A stretch of 64,000 nt of DNA from Colocasia esculenta (GCA_014218235.1 JACBKR010001264.1:1550001-1614000); one strand, 5' to 3'; counted from the stretch's first letter, positions 1 through 11,937 are shown. Numbers and translations are program-made. The notes: generated by a model not told the origin, from the letters alone.

Positions 1-1084
1 TTTTTCTGAAATGGAGTATGTCGGTAAGAAGGTAAAGAAACAGTGGTGTTTTCATCAAGCAAGGGGATCTTATGATCATACGGCCGCGGAGGAGGTAGTC
101 CTGTAGGTTCAGAAAAAACAAGAGAAAAGGAATTCAAAAGCTGAGCTAAATCACTGGGATAAGAAGCAAGTAATGAAGGAAGAGAAGTAGAAACTGATGG
201 GGGGGGGGGGGACTGACTTCTACAGAAAAGAGTTGTATAGCATATAATGAACAAGACTTATTCCAATTATTGTTCCCATGATGTTGAAGTTCTCCCTATA
301 TTGATCCATGTTATTTTGGTAAACTGGTCATGTGTTATGTATTTAATAAATTGTGTTGGCTTACTTATTTTTTATTAATATATTTTTTTTGTAAAATATG
401 ACGACAGGTTTTGTTTGGAACAGCTGCGGAGCCCGATCGTATGGAGGTTTTTAGGATGGGGAGATGTAAAGACCTCCCTGACGGTACCAAGCAGTGGGTT
501 GATGACGAAAGCAGAGATCGTTTTGTAAGTGTATCGGTCTTAGATAAATTATTTTTAATAAATTAGTTTATAATTTCTCATTTTTTGTTAATGAAATATT
601 TTTTTAATTGTAGGAGAAGATGACACAGATGACGACTCCTTCCCTCCAGAGTGATGATGCCGCTCCTGTTTCAGCAGAGGATGCCTTCGTAGCTGTCATG
701 GGACGAGACAGGCCTGGTCGTGTTCGTTGTGCGGGTAAGGCTGAGACGCTCCGCACTTGATATGGGAGGGGAGAGGGATCGAGCTCCTTAAGCAGCTATC
801 ACACTCAGGTGCAGCAGTTGCAGCAGCAATTGCAGGATCAAAGCAAAAAGATGGAGGAGCTGTGTGCAGAGAGGAGCAGGGATCGCCAGGAGTTAGAGGA
901 GTTGTGTGTAGAGAGGAGCAGGGATCGCCAGGAGCTAGAGAATATGCGTAGACAGATGTCAGAGATGAGAGCCTTGATGCAGCAATTTGCTGCTCAGCCA
1001 TCACATGTGTCTCCTCCTGGGCCTGAGCTTGAGTGTGAGGGGAGTGACGAGTTTGTTGATAGATATGATGATGATGATGATTAG
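1..1084 (+). pseudogene. CACTA-associated transposase-type protein (Transposase_24/Ptta-like), C-terminal part
   Basis: Partial gene. Likely exons are 1-94, 408-524 and 614-1084. The introns 95-407 and 525-613 begin with GT and end with AG, and the second one splits codons cleanly (phase 0). The middle exon (TKQWVDDESRDRF) and the start of the third (VMGRDRPGRVRCAGKAETLR) match the pattern of the plant Ptta/En/Spm Transposase_24 family. In-frame TGA at 758-760 interrupts the protein; read past it, the same frame continues into a Gln/Glu-rich coiled coil with a 14-residue tandem repeat (EELCAERSRDRQEL followed by EELCVERSRDRQEL) and ends with an Asp run and TAG at 1082-1084. The stop (CGA to TGA is the simple explanation) makes this copy probably non-functional. 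The first exon assignment is weakest. Function by family: accessory or transposase protein of the CACTA element. Confidence 0.6.
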
Positions 1085-1299
1085 ATTGTTATAGTTGGTG
1101 AGATATTGTATTTTTTTTAATATGTTTATGTTTATGATGTGTTTTTAGATAAGTTGTGTGTGTATGATATTAATGATTTATGTATATTATGTGTTTTTAG
1201 ATAATTTGTGTGTGCATGGTAATGATTTATGTATATAAATGTTTTTATTTCTGTATTAACAGGAAAAAAACAATAAAATAAAACAAAAATTAAAAAAAT

Positions 1300-1684
1300 T
1301 GAAATGTGTAGACGGCTTAAGTCGTCTACAAAACTCTACATAGGTTTATGTAGACGGCTTATAAACCGTCTAGACAAATATTTATAGATGGCTTTAGAAC
1401 CGTCTACGTAAGTTTTTGTAGACGGCCAATAAAACCGTCTACTTCTCATAAATAGACGGCTAAGAAGCCATCTATGTAACACTATTCGTAGACGTCTTCA
1501 GCCGTCTACATAAAAGGCTTTAGTAGACGGCGTCAATAAACCGTCTATGATTGGTATGTAGACGGACTTTTCGTTGACGGCACTCTAGACGGTTGTATAG
1601 CCGTCTACAAAACCTTTTGTAGACGGTTATTGATGTTTCGTAGACGGCTTTCAGCCGTCTACGTATCCCCTTCCCCTAGTAGTA
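1300..1684. repeat. CACTA subterminal array of interrupted palindromes
   Basis: About ten inverted pairs built on TAGACGG and CCGTCTA. Several have the same 9-8-9 layout: arms 1349-1357 and 1366-1374 around CTTATAAA; arms 1383-1391 and 1400-1408 around CTTTAGAA. Others have loops of 4 to 10 nt. The loops differ in sequence while the arms are nearly constant. Subterminal repeats of this kind are typical for CACTA elements and bind the element's own protein. Confidence 0.75.
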
Positions 1685-2113
1685 TTTGTTCTTGTTTCTT
1701 CTTCACGGCTTCAAGTCATCTTTATTGACTTCTTTGAAAGTTCTCTCGATTGCTGAAGCTTCATCCACGTATCTTCTCTCTTGTCCAATAGGTTTATTGC
1801 ATAATGTGGTTCATGACTGTTTTGACTTGTGCATGATGCATCTTGGTTTTGAGCAATGAGCATTTTGGTAGTCGTCGATCTCTAAAAAGTCATTCGTTGT
1901 ATCTTTCTTTGTTTAGTTCAATCCCTTTTCATTTATCTGTTCAAGTCAGTCAACACGAAGAAAGGATTTCTGACGAAGGTTTCCATTCCTTTGCAGAATT
2001 CTTGTGTAGCATTCTGGATAAATTAAAGGTTCTACTTGATGAGACTTAATTTTTATGTAGCGTTGAGACCTCAGAAGAATAGCCCTACATGGTAGGTAGA
2101 ACATGATGTGTAT
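1685..2113. other. Flank between the CACTA end and the O1 LTR
   Basis: Anonymous AT-rich DNA of about 430 bp. A 68-codon open frame at 1843-2049 has no recognisable domain. The last five bases before the O1 LTR are TGTAT (2109-2113), the expected left target-site duplication of O1; its partner lies beyond the right edge of the window. Confidence 0.5.
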
Positions 2114-4836
2114 TGTAACGACTCTCCTTATATCGTTATGATTATATCAATACGCATCGGTATAATGAACGCCGTCACAGTGGGACATTGACCCAACGAT
2201 TACAATAAGCTGAGATGTACACAAATATGGACATAGAACAGCGGAAATAAAAAGAACTAAATATCATTCTTATTCCATCATCATCATTAAATATCCACAG
2301 TCTGAATAGCATTTAAAGAAAAAGCTAAAGTCCACATAATTACAATTCTAATTCAAATTACATTGTTCAGATGAGATACATCACTTATTCATTACATACT
2401 TATGAAGAAGGAAAATACAATGCAGAGGTCTCCCCAACTAGCTACTCCTCTCACTCGGAGTCGCTCTTAACAGTCTCCTCCAAAGAAGTGGACTCACCTG
2501 CCACACCTGTACGCCGAAGCAAGTATGAGTCTACATAGACTCAGCAAGCAATCCACATACCTTATCCTTACATACATCATACGCACATGCTAACACTCAA
2601 TAAAAGTACTTAACACATGTAGCATGGTTCATACAATTTAAACTACTAAGCATGGAACTTATAGCATTAAAGACACATTACACATGCTTTATTTTACTTA
2701 CAACAATTAAATATAGAACCTATAACATGCTTTCTACACAATTTAATTAACATGCTTAAGCAATTCAAAACCCATTCAAATCATATTACAATGTACACAA
2801 CCTAAACATGGAACTACACATAATGTAAGCATCACACCTAGCATGGATTCTATTTTAACTCTCATGAATTTACTACTATTATACACACCATTTACTTGTT
2901 GTTTTAACATAATTAAACATAATTACAATGTTTTACATTTGTTCACATGCTAACACATTCACATACTCATTTACACTTTGCACATTTCACAATTCACTTA
3001 CACTTATTCACATTTTTCACATTTAAATGTCATGACACATAGTCCAAACCACCACTAGAATAACACACATAACACATACACTTATCCATCACCTAGGCAA
3101 TGCAGTAATGGATCTTAGTTAACTGCGCAAAACCGGGAGAAACACTCTCCACCTTAACCAGTGGTACTTGTCCACCTCCAGAATTTCATCCTATTTGCCC
3201 TTAGGATATCACTCACATTGAACTTTTCCATATGGACTTTACTACGGTACAGTTCCACAGCCCTCTATGGTAGCAGTGTCACACATGGCACAGTTTACAC
3301 ACTTTTCATATTATTCTCATTGTTCATAATGTTCACATGCACTAAATTACACCATTTCACTCACTTGTACACAATTACATAGTTTTCAGTTTATCTAATA
3401 TATAATATGCTACTATTCACAGTGTTAAACAAGTCATAAACTTAATCCTAACCATGCTGCAATTTACTGAATTATAACATTCACATTAAGCATGTGCTCA
3501 ACATAGTCATTTTTCTATATTAAATCCAAAATAGCAGTTACTGTTATCCAATCAGTATGAAATTTTTACCACAGATTACTCACAGGTAAATCATCATACA
3601 TACAAATTTTCAGATTTTTCATAAACATATACAATGTATAGTAATTAAGACGAGCATTCTACAGATTTACTAAGAAACCTAATTAACATGGTTTACAGTA
3701 TTACAGGTGTATTTAGTAGTTCAGAACATGTATTTAACAGTCCTACATTCACATACGATTTCTGATATGTTCACATGCAACCCTACATCTTATTTGTAAT
3801 TAAAACATGTAATTCATGCTTACTATTCTATTTCCAAAAATTCTAATAATTCACACAGTAAACAAAAATTCGTCCAATTTTCATGATGTGACCTAATATA
3901 TGTATATGACTCACATAAATTTTCTGAAGCTTTAGTTTAATATGGATCTATGTACAAAGAAATTAATAAGGCCAAATCATGCATAATATTTTATTTCAAG
4001 AATTTTAATAATTAGTACAGTGTATGAAAATTCAATATAATCACATGGCATGTTCCACTGGACATACTTGACCGTATAAAATTTCTACAGCATATACTCA
4101 TGTACAGAAATCTGGGGAATATGCCACAGGGATCAGACATGCATTCAGTCAACCTGATGAACTTGGTGGCACAGGTACTGCCGCCAACATGAATCAACGG
4201 CACAAAAGGTGGCCGCCAACCATGGATCTTAATGGCATCAGATGCTGCCGTTAAGTTCCTATTTGTGCAAACACAGACATAATGCAGAAACAATGGTGAA
4301 TGGAGGTTCCAGGACACGAGATAAAACCTATAAAATTCCTAGGACCTAGTTGACATGTGTAGGGACAGTGTATAAGGGTTACTTGCCTCTTAAAAGTTGC
4401 TCGATGCGAATGATTTTTCGGAGAAGCTCTCCTCGGCCAAGCCAAGAAGTCCTCCAATCTTCCCTCGATCCGGCTTCTGTGTTGATGGATGAAGCGCACC
4501 GGAGTCGGGGAAGCCTTCCTCGATGTTCAAAGAGTCTCCCGTTCGATGAAGATCGCCAGGAAACGCACCAAGTCGCCCGATCCAAAGCCTCAAAGTCCAC
4601 GGTTCGCACTGGTTTCTAGGGTTTTTGACCAAAGAGCCAAAAGGATCTAACTGTGCCCTAATCAGGGTATTTTATAGGGCAGGAGGTTTAGGGATGCGTT
4701 TAGGTAGGAACCCGACCGTTGGACGACGGTTTCCAAAACTGGGGTGAAGAAATCGCGAGCGTTTCTGAATCTGAAGCCACAACAAATCTGGGATACAGAC
4801 GTCCACATTGGCTTCCGCCAACTGGTAGTTGGCGTC
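2114..4836 (-). repeat. O1 3' LTR, first segment (outer part)
   Basis: Aligns along its whole length with 60116-62831 (O1 5' LTR). It begins TGTAACG and is interrupted at 4836/4837 by I1 just after the target site GCGTC (4832-4836). It is rich in AT and in CACAT-like words, with no credible gene. It carries a minus-strand TATA-like box (TATAAAATA, about 4669-4677) and palindrome units at 4163-4187 (arms TTGGTGGCA/TGCCGCCAA, 7-nt loop) and 4229-4254 (arms TTAATGGCA/TGCCGTTAA, 8-nt loop). A 73-codon open frame at 3161-3382 recurs in the other LTR only because LTRs are duplicated. Confidence 0.9.
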
Positions 4837-6233
4837 TGTGACGGAACGCCTCGTTCAAGCCCGTTAAACCAATAACGAACTTGATCCGAGTCCGCCTCCC
4901 GCAAACGGGTCATAGCCTCACAAGGGATACTACACACGAGTCCGTGAAAACAGAAAGGAACACACTTGATCCCATATATGATTCACCATTTCATATATAA
5001 TGTACAAGATTTACATAGCCAAATTTTCAACAAAAGTGCAAGAAAGTACAGGAGCCTGGGGCATACCCCGAGGTAACCTGGTACAACTGAGGAAAGAAAC
5101 TACACTGCTACGGAAGCTACACTGCTGGAGGCGCTGGCCCAACACTGCTGCAGCGCGGCCCCGAACTGGAAGACGGTAACGGAACCTCCTCCTCGACCTC
5201 GCCTGTGGGGAGTAGGGGTAAGCCTCACTAGTCACTGGCTCAGTAGGGAACTCCCCCAACTCGAGCAAACTATACACAAGTACGGAAGCAGTAAACTATA
5301 CTAGCAACTTATAACACAACCATGCAGTTATTAAAGCAATAAATATATTTACCATTTGCTGCCTATATTAAACAAAATAAATCAATAAACGGCAAAACTC
5401 AATCACGTGTACGAACTAAAGTAGGGATCACCACACTCGAGCCATATAGACTGGTTCGCGACACCAATAACAGACTCGGACAAACAAACACAGGTCTACC
5501 TCTCAGTCTCGCAGCCACGGACGAAAGGTCCAGCTGTCGCTCCACGTGGAAAAGTCAAACAACTGTGGAGACCAACTAAACACCACTCCTGCGGGTACAT
5601 AACTGCAGGCCCATGCCTGGCTCCTCTAGGGTCTCTGGCCAGAGCACCCTAGAGTGAGGCACTGGAAAGGACTAGCTGGGGACCAATGTCGACTACCGGT
5701 GTCCGTACCCCCAACTAAGAGCGCGCTACAAGTGACTAAAAACAAACACAAGAGTCACTGTCCCACTGTCGTCTTTCCCTCAACCGGACGAACAACTCAA
5801 ACAAAGGAGTGAGGGTGTCCAAGATAGATGACACAGACCTCGACGGTACAACACAAGTATCGGGACAAGCCCCGAACTAACAGCCTGGCTCACAGAGAAC
5901 CTGGGGCACCCAACTAGAGAGGTAACCATGGTAGGTGTCGTACTACCTGCCACGCACACAAAACCACGTGCGCACCACACAAACCACGTGAAATCTGACA
6001 ATATCCACAAGTACCGACTGTCCACAACACGTGAACACAGTGAAACTCGCGTGCATACCACGCCAACACGTAAATCACCAGCTAGCTATGTAACCAACAT
6101 GCTAGCCTCGTAAACATGCACTCCCAGAGCGCCACGGGTGCCAATGCACCACACGTTATTACCAAATACATCGAATAATAACAATCAGGTAATTACGTCA
6201 CATAAGTCAAGCACATTTAGACCACTCGACTGT

Positions 6234-6389
6234 GGTCGTGACATGGGCCTGTGTCGCCTTCAGAACGTGATGGCCCAATATGGCGCATTCATCACATGAA
6301 CGTGACGCACCAACATGTCGCGTTCCCCACCTGAACGCGACTGGTCGACCTGTCGCGTTCAGATCGCGACAGGGTGTTTTGTCGCCTTC
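6234..6389. repeat. Array of five 28-nt interrupted palindromes (9-10-9) in the I1 LTR
   Basis: Five units, each a 9-nt arm, a 10-nt loop and a 9-nt arm: 6234-6261, 6263-6290, 6298-6325, 6333-6360 and 6362-6389. Arm consensus is GAACGCGAC and GTCGCGTTC. Loops are ATGGGCCTGT, GGCCCAATAT, GCACCAACAT, TGGTCGACCT and AGGGTGTTTT: the same length, unrelated sequence. The unit at 6333-6360 has perfect 9-bp arms. The same array is in the other LTR at about 13275-13432. Confidence 0.9.
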
Positions 6390-6777
6390 ACAGGCAGGAA
6401 CCCTAATCTGGGATCCTCTCCATGGATTACCATTCTATGCTATGCAAACCACCCTTAATTCATGTTTTTCATGCTTTTGTGAGTCCCTAGTTATGGTATC
6501 TATTGTTGGGAACACAAATAACAAGTCAAACGATCATCACCCATAATCTACAGCCCAAAAATGGGAGGAATTACCCTACCTCCGCGAAGAACACACAATC
6601 CGACGATTTCTTGGCATTTCCCCCGCTCCACACAAAGTCCCCGCAGCGAGAACACGCCGAACGCCAAGCCTCCACGCCAAAACGCCCCTGAGAACCCGCA
6701 AAGCTCCTCCCCCTGGCCAAACAGAGCATGCTCAGCTCTGTCTGGCCAGCAAGGGTTTAAGCACCGCTAGCGGTTCG

Positions 6778-6971
6778 GAACGCGACAGACCATTCCGTCG
6801 CGACCTCATCACGACGGTCCTGGGCATCGCCTTCCTAAGGTTGTTGTCTTCAAGTCGCCTGGCATGTGACACGCGGCGCACATGTAGACGATCGCCGATC
6901 CCTGGCGGTTTCCAGAACGCGACGGGCAGGGAGGTCGCGTTGAGAACGCGACGACCACCTCTGTTGCGTTC
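6778..6971. repeat. Second cluster of 9-10-9 palindromes in the I1 LTR
   Basis: Units at 6778-6805 (loop AGACCATTCC), 6807-6834 (loop GGTCCTGGGC, degenerate arms), 6915-6942 (loop GGGCAGGGAG) and 6944-6971 (loop GACCACCTCT). Arms again follow GAACGCGAC/GTCGCGTTC. Two further decayed units probably lie between 6835 and 6914. The right LTR has the matching cluster at about 13808-14008. Confidence 0.85.
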
Positions 6972-7247
6972 ACAAACAGAGTATTCCAGGGTGTAACAGG
7001 CCCAAACTGTCGGCCCAATAAGCTCCAAAACACATATACACACCAAACACACGCCATATTGGCCACGCATTGGCCTCACAAGCGCTAAACACAAGATTCA
7101 CAAGGATCCGAAAAATGTGCGACGTTACATTACTATCATCTAAAAAGAAATTTCGACCTTGAAATTCACAACACATTCCAAATACATTCAACTTTAAAGC
7201 ATAGTTACAAATACTATCATGTAAAAAGATTTATAACCTTACTCAAA

Positions 7248-8664
7248 CTAGTAAGGATACCCTTTAGCCATCTCCTCGGCTAATTCCCAGGTATCCTCAC
7301 CTCCCAGCCTATTTTCCCAGCTAACCTTAACTAACTCGCTTTCTTTATTTCTTAACTTCCTTGTCTTATGGCCTGTAATTTGCACTGGGTATTCAGGTAT
7401 AGACATATCTGACCTCAAATCTCCACCTTGATAACTGATTATTTGAGCTGGGTCTTCAATACACTTTCTTAACATGGAGACATAGAAAATATCATGAACA
7501 TCTGCAAAATTAGCTGGCAAATCAAGTATATAAGCTGTTTCTCCAATTTTCTCTAACACTTGAAAGGGTCCCACATGCATTGGACTCAACTTTCCTTTCT
7601 TACCAAACCGCACTATACCTTTAGTAGGAGAAACTCTCAGAAAGACAAAGTCTCCAACTTCAAATTGAAGTGGTCTCCTTCGATTATCAGCATAACTTTT
7701 ATGCCTGCTCTGAGCTGTCTGCAACTTTTCTTTAATAAACTTTATCATTTCAATGGTTTGTTGTATCAACTCAGGGCCTACCATTTGCCTTTCTCCCACC
7801 TCATGCCAATTTAATGGTGTTCTACAAGGCCTTCCATATAAAGCTTCATACGGAGCCATCCCGAGACTGGTGTGATAACTATTATTATAAGCAAATGAAC
7901 CATACCCAGATGTTGCTCCCAACTACCACCCCAAACTAAACAACATGCTCGCAACATATCTTCAATTGTCTGAATAGTCCTCTCTGTCTGACCATCCGTC
8001 TGGGGGTGATAAGCTGAGCTATATCTCAGCTCGATGCCAACTACTCTCTGCAAGCTCCTCTAAAAACCAGAAGTAAATCTAGGATCCCTATCAGAAACAA
8101 TAGACTTCGGGATACCATGCAGGGGAATAATTCTATCAACATAAACTTTTGCTAATCTATCTACTGACCAGGACATACTTACTGCTATTAACCTACATAC
8201 CTTAGTTAGCCTATCAACAAACACCCATATTCCATTATGTCCTGCTGCTGACCTCGGCAAACCTGCTACAAAGTCCATAGCAATATCGTCCCATTTCTAT
8301 TGCGGAATGGGTAATGGTTGCAATAAACCTCCAGGCTTCTGATGCTCTGCCTTGATTTTTTGACAAACTGCACATCTTGAAACAAATTCTGCTATTTCCT
8401 TTTTTATATGAGGCCACCAAAAATGCTTCTTCATATCTTCGTACATTTTGGTACTACCGGGGTGAATAGTGTACCGAGATTTATGGGCTTCTTCTAATAC
8501 TCTGTTTTACTTCTCTTTCTGTTGGCACAATTAACCTCCCCCTGAGCCTGACCACACAGTTATCATCAATAGCAACTCCTTCCATTTTCACAATTTTAGC
8601 TAAATTTACATCCGCTCTCTGGGCCTCAACAATTTGACAATACAGTGACGGCTCCACAGCACTA
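7248..8664 (-). pseudogene. pol: I1 integrase with C-terminal chromodomain
   Basis: C-terminal third of the I1 polyprotein. In order on the minus strand: the zinc-finger region, a catalytic core with MDFVAGLP (first Asp), SIVSDRDPRFTS (second Asp) and SSAYHPQTDGQTE (Glu), the GPY-type region (LSPMHVGPFQVL), and a chromodomain ending EDTWELAEEMAKGYPY. TAG stops at 8060-8062 and before KWDD replace Trp codons kept in I4. Frame changes occur near 7910 and near 8500. The terminal TAG at 7248-7250 comes three residues earlier than in I4. In the family, this enzyme inserts the cDNA and the chromodomain steers it to chromatin. Confidence 0.9.
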
Positions 8665-10202
8665 CTAGCTAATATTGCCCGCCGTTGACTGCTTGGCACA
8701 TACAGGGAGTTCTCCGCTATCCTCATACAACTTCCATTCCTTGATCATCATTTGATTTAAATATACTTTTCTGCTTAGGGCATCAGCCACCACATTGGCC
8801 TTACCTGGATGGTAGGCCAAACTGAAATCATAATCTTTTAAATACTCCACCTATCTACGTTGATGGAGATTCAAGTCTTTCTGGGAAAAGATATACTTTA
8901 AACTTTTATGATCTGTAAAAATCTCAAATCTCTCGCCATACAGATAATGCCTCCACATTTTTAAAGCAAACACAACTGCTGCTAGCTCTAAATCATGAGT
9001 GGGGTAATTCTCTTCTGCTGGTTTCAATTGCCTGGACGCATAAGCTATTACCTTGCCATGTTGCATTAGCACTGCGCCAAGCCCTCTTCTAGATGCATAT
9101 GTATATACAACAAAACCACCATTACCTGTCGGTAATGTCAACATTGGTGCCGTTGTAAGTCTCTTCTTTAATTCCATAAAACTTCTTTGACATTCACCAG
9201 ACCATACAAATGGCACACCCTTTCTAGTCAACCTAGTCATGGGTGCCGCAATCTTGGAAAAATCTTGAATGAAACGTCTATAATAGCCTGCTAACCCCAG
9301 AAAACTTCTAATCTCAGTAATTTTCTTAGGCACCTCCCATCTCATCACTTCCTCCACTTTACTTGGGTCAACTGCCACTCCCTCAACTGATATGACATGG
9401 CCCAAGAACTGAATTTCTTTTAGCCAAAATTCACACTTACTGAATTTGGCGAACAACTGATTATCTCTTAATAGCTGCAAGGCAAATCTTAAATGTGCTA
9501 CATGCTCCTCTTCAGATGCTGAGTAAATCAGAATATCATCTATAAAGACCACGATAAACTGGTCCAAATACGGATGAAAAATCCTATTCATCAGATCCAT
9601 AAAAGCTGTAGGAGCATTGGTTAGCCCAAATGGCATAACCACAAATTCATAGTGACCATATCGGGTTCTAAATGTTGTTTTATCAATATCACCCTCTTTA
9701 ATTCTCAACTGGTGGTACCCTGACCTTAAATCTATTTTAGAAAATATCTTAGCTGATTGCAATTGATCAAACAGAACATCAATTCTAGGTAACGAGTACT
9801 TATTCTTTATGGTCACCTCATTCAATTTTCTGTAATCAATACACATTCTAAAACTTCCATCTTTTTTCCTTACAAATAACACCGGCTCCCCCTATGGGGA
9901 GTGACTCGGCCTAATGAACCCTTTTTCCAGCAATTCTTCTAACTGTTTGTTCAATTCTTTACGTTCTGCCGACGCCATCCGATATGGAGCTTTAGAGATC
10001 GGCATGGTGCCTGGAAACAACTCAATGGTAAAGTCCACCTCTCTGTGTGGAGCTAAACCCAGCAAATCATCTGGAAAAACATCCGTAAATTCTCTTACCA
10101 TGGGAACTGCTTCTACTAACTTACCAGCCTCAACCAGACTCACAGCAGCTAAATAAGCTACACATCCCTCATTAACTAATTTTCTAACTTTAATTGCAGA
10201 AA
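8665..10202 (-). pseudogene. pol: I1 reverse transcriptase and RNase H
   Basis: Minus-strand frame with RT motifs LFVRKKDGSFRMCIDYRKLN, MPFGLTNAPTAFMDLMN and FIDDILIYS (catalytic Asp pair), followed by the RNase H region: VYTYASRRGLGAVLMQ, where the usual first Asp of FADASRRG is Tyr, then THDLELAAVV and FTDHKSLKY. TAG at 9892-9894 and TAG at 8851-8853 each replace a Trp codon found in I4. A one-base frameshift separates this frame from the protease upstream near 10205, and another follows near 8700. Related to the same region of I4 (52584-54143). Confidence 0.9.
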
Positions 10203-11816
10203 TTATAATTTAGAAGTACGAGAGGGCATACCTTGATATTCAAACACTATACCATTAGGGTGACAAAACTTGATTCTTTTCTTTCTGCAATATAGCATAG
10301 CTCCATAATCTTCTAACCAATCCATACCCAAAATGATATCATAATCAAACAACTGAAGAGTATACAACCGGCCCGGCATCTGGTTCCCTTGAACCACAAC
10401 AGGAGCTTCATCTATGTAACACGAGGTGAGCATAAACTCACCCGAGGGAACCTCCACTACTAATTCACATGACTTCACTTCTAGAGGATGAGCCATACAA
10501 TCCAAAAATTCTTCAGAAATGAAAGAATGAGAAGCAGCTGAATCAAATAGAACTCTGGCTGAAAAATCATAAATAGCTATTATACCTTTTATCATGTTCG
10601 ATGCCTCTGCCTGGGCACGGGTGATAGCCATAACCCAGCCCCTACCTCGTTGCTGCGGTGCACCTCCACCACGACCTGCTAATGGCTGCTGTGGCTGCTG
10701 CTGCTGCTGAACACCTCTACCATATCCATATTCTCTCGGATAGGGACAACTGCGGATCAAATGCCCTGGCTGATTACAATTATAGCACCTGTAACCTGGT
10801 GGAATAGTGGGCTGCCTAGCAGTACTCTGCTGCGATTCTTCTACTTCTGGCTTATAGCCACGCCCCTGCTGAAACTACTAACGACCTCCTCCTCCTCTTC
10901 CTTTGCCCTTAAATACTTGCTTCAATTTCTGACCCCACTTACCAAAACCTGAAGAAGAAGGTCCTGCTGGTGCTTTTCCCCTACTAACTCCTACTGCCTA
11001 CCGGGGTAGCCGAAAACTACCCGAACCTGACACGCTTGCCTGTCGAGCCCGAATAGACCTCTTAAGTGCAGCTGCTCTCTGGGCTGCCTCCTCAACTGTT
11101 CTACACATTAACAGTATCACCGCATTCTGCAATTCTTCTCTCAAACCCCGAATTAAACACTCAACCATCATAGCATTATCCGATACTACATAAGGCGCAT
11201 ATCGGCTAAGTGCCATAATTCGCATCTGATATTCTAAAACTGAGGTATTACCTTGCTGAAGTGTCCGAAATTGCTCTTTTTTCACTTGCTGCACTTGAAG
11301 TGGAAAAAATGTATCATTGAATGCTTCGAGAAATTTCGGCCAGGTAATAACCTCCTCTGTCCTGCCTGCAAAGGTGGTCTGCATCTTCAGACGCCACCAC
11401 TGTTGCGCAAAACCTCTCAACTGGTATGTGGCTAGCACAACTTTATCCGCTGTTGGACACCTCATGGTCGTAAAGACTCTTTCAATCTCATGAATCTAGT
11501 ACTCTGCAGTATATGGATTCGGCCCTCCTGTATAAGTGGGCGGTTGCAACCTCAGAAAATTTTCAACTTGCATCACTGGCTCTTCTACTGCCATTGCTGG
11601 CGGTGGTGGTACAGGTGCCACATAGGGTACCTCCACCCTTGGCGGTGGTGGAACTGGGGCCACGGGTACTCCAGCAACTGGTGGTACTGGAGGTACTGGT
11701 GCCTGCTGATCCATCCTCATCTGAATATCGGTGAGACTCTCCCAAATCCTCTCAATCATACGCTGAGTGGACTCTTCAAGGTCCTCTCCTCCACCACCCC
11801 AATCCCTTCTATCCAT
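10203..11816 (-). pseudogene. gag: I1 gag and protease
   Basis: Starts at ATG 11816 (MDRRDWGGGG), the same start as the I4 gag. Gag domain, then a CCHC zinc knuckle (CYNCNQPGHLIRSC) near 10750-10790, a Gln-rich linker, and an aspartic protease. The protease active-site triad reads DSA (LFDSAASHSF) where I4 has DSG, so the enzyme would be inactive. In-frame stops: TAG 11496-11498 (Trp in I4), TAG at 10998-11000 (Gln in I4) and two adjacent TAGs near 10875-10880 (two Gln in I4). All lie in one frame from 11816 to 10203, so the decay is by substitution rather than by indels. Confidence 0.9.
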
Positions 11817-11924
11817 TACAAACAAAACCGATCATTATGAAACCAGAGTCAGCTACCAGTAGTGTACAAGTATAGAAATGAGGCTATGTAATTTCCCAAT
11901 TCCTTTATATTTACACGAACCTCA

Positions 11925-11935
11925 CTCTGATACCA
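11925..11935 (-). promoter_or_regulatory. I1 primer-binding site (initiator tRNA-Met)
   Basis: Minus strand reads TGGTATCAGAG, two bases inside the 5' LTR. It is complementary to the 3' end of plant initiator tRNA-Met, the usual primer of chromoviruses. Confidence 0.9.
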
Positions 11936-11937
11936 AC

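Larger units (their letters stand above)
1..1684 (+). mobile_element. CACTA (En/Spm) DNA transposon, 3' part
   Basis: The 3' portion of a CACTA element, cut at its 5' side by the window edge. Seen: the tail of a plant CACTA-associated protein gene (up to 1084), an AT-rich stretch, then a dense subterminal array of short direct and inverted copies of TAGACGG/CCGTCTA (about 1300-1665). It ends at CTAGTAGTA (1676-1684), one base away from the reverse complement of a CACTACTAG terminus. A 3-bp target-site duplication cannot be tested because the other end lies outside the window. Dense subterminal repeats are known for CACTA elements as transposase-binding sites; the end point is an inference from the terminal motif. 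Confidence 0.7.
4837..7129 (-). repeat. I1 3' LTR (left copy)
   Basis: Matches 11938-14161. A stretch of about 60 bp around 5484-5548 is present here and missing from the right LTR. It contains two clusters of CGCGAC-core palindromes (6234-6389 and 6778-6971). No gene. The LTR ends with GTTACA at 7129; the adjoining bases 7130-7150 (minus strand, towards the LTR) are only weakly purine-rich, so the polypurine tract is poor or diverged. Confidence 0.92.

Noticed and set aside
3161..3382. 73-codon open frame also present at 61163-61384
   Set aside because: It lies in the two LTRs of O1, which are copies of each other, so its presence twice is not evidence of conservation. It has no domain and is AT-rich.
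6234..6971. CRISPR-like look of the palindrome arrays (constant arms, variable loops)
   Set aside because: Plant nuclear retrotransposon LTR; the unit spacing is irregular, there are no cas genes, and the loops are only 10 nt.
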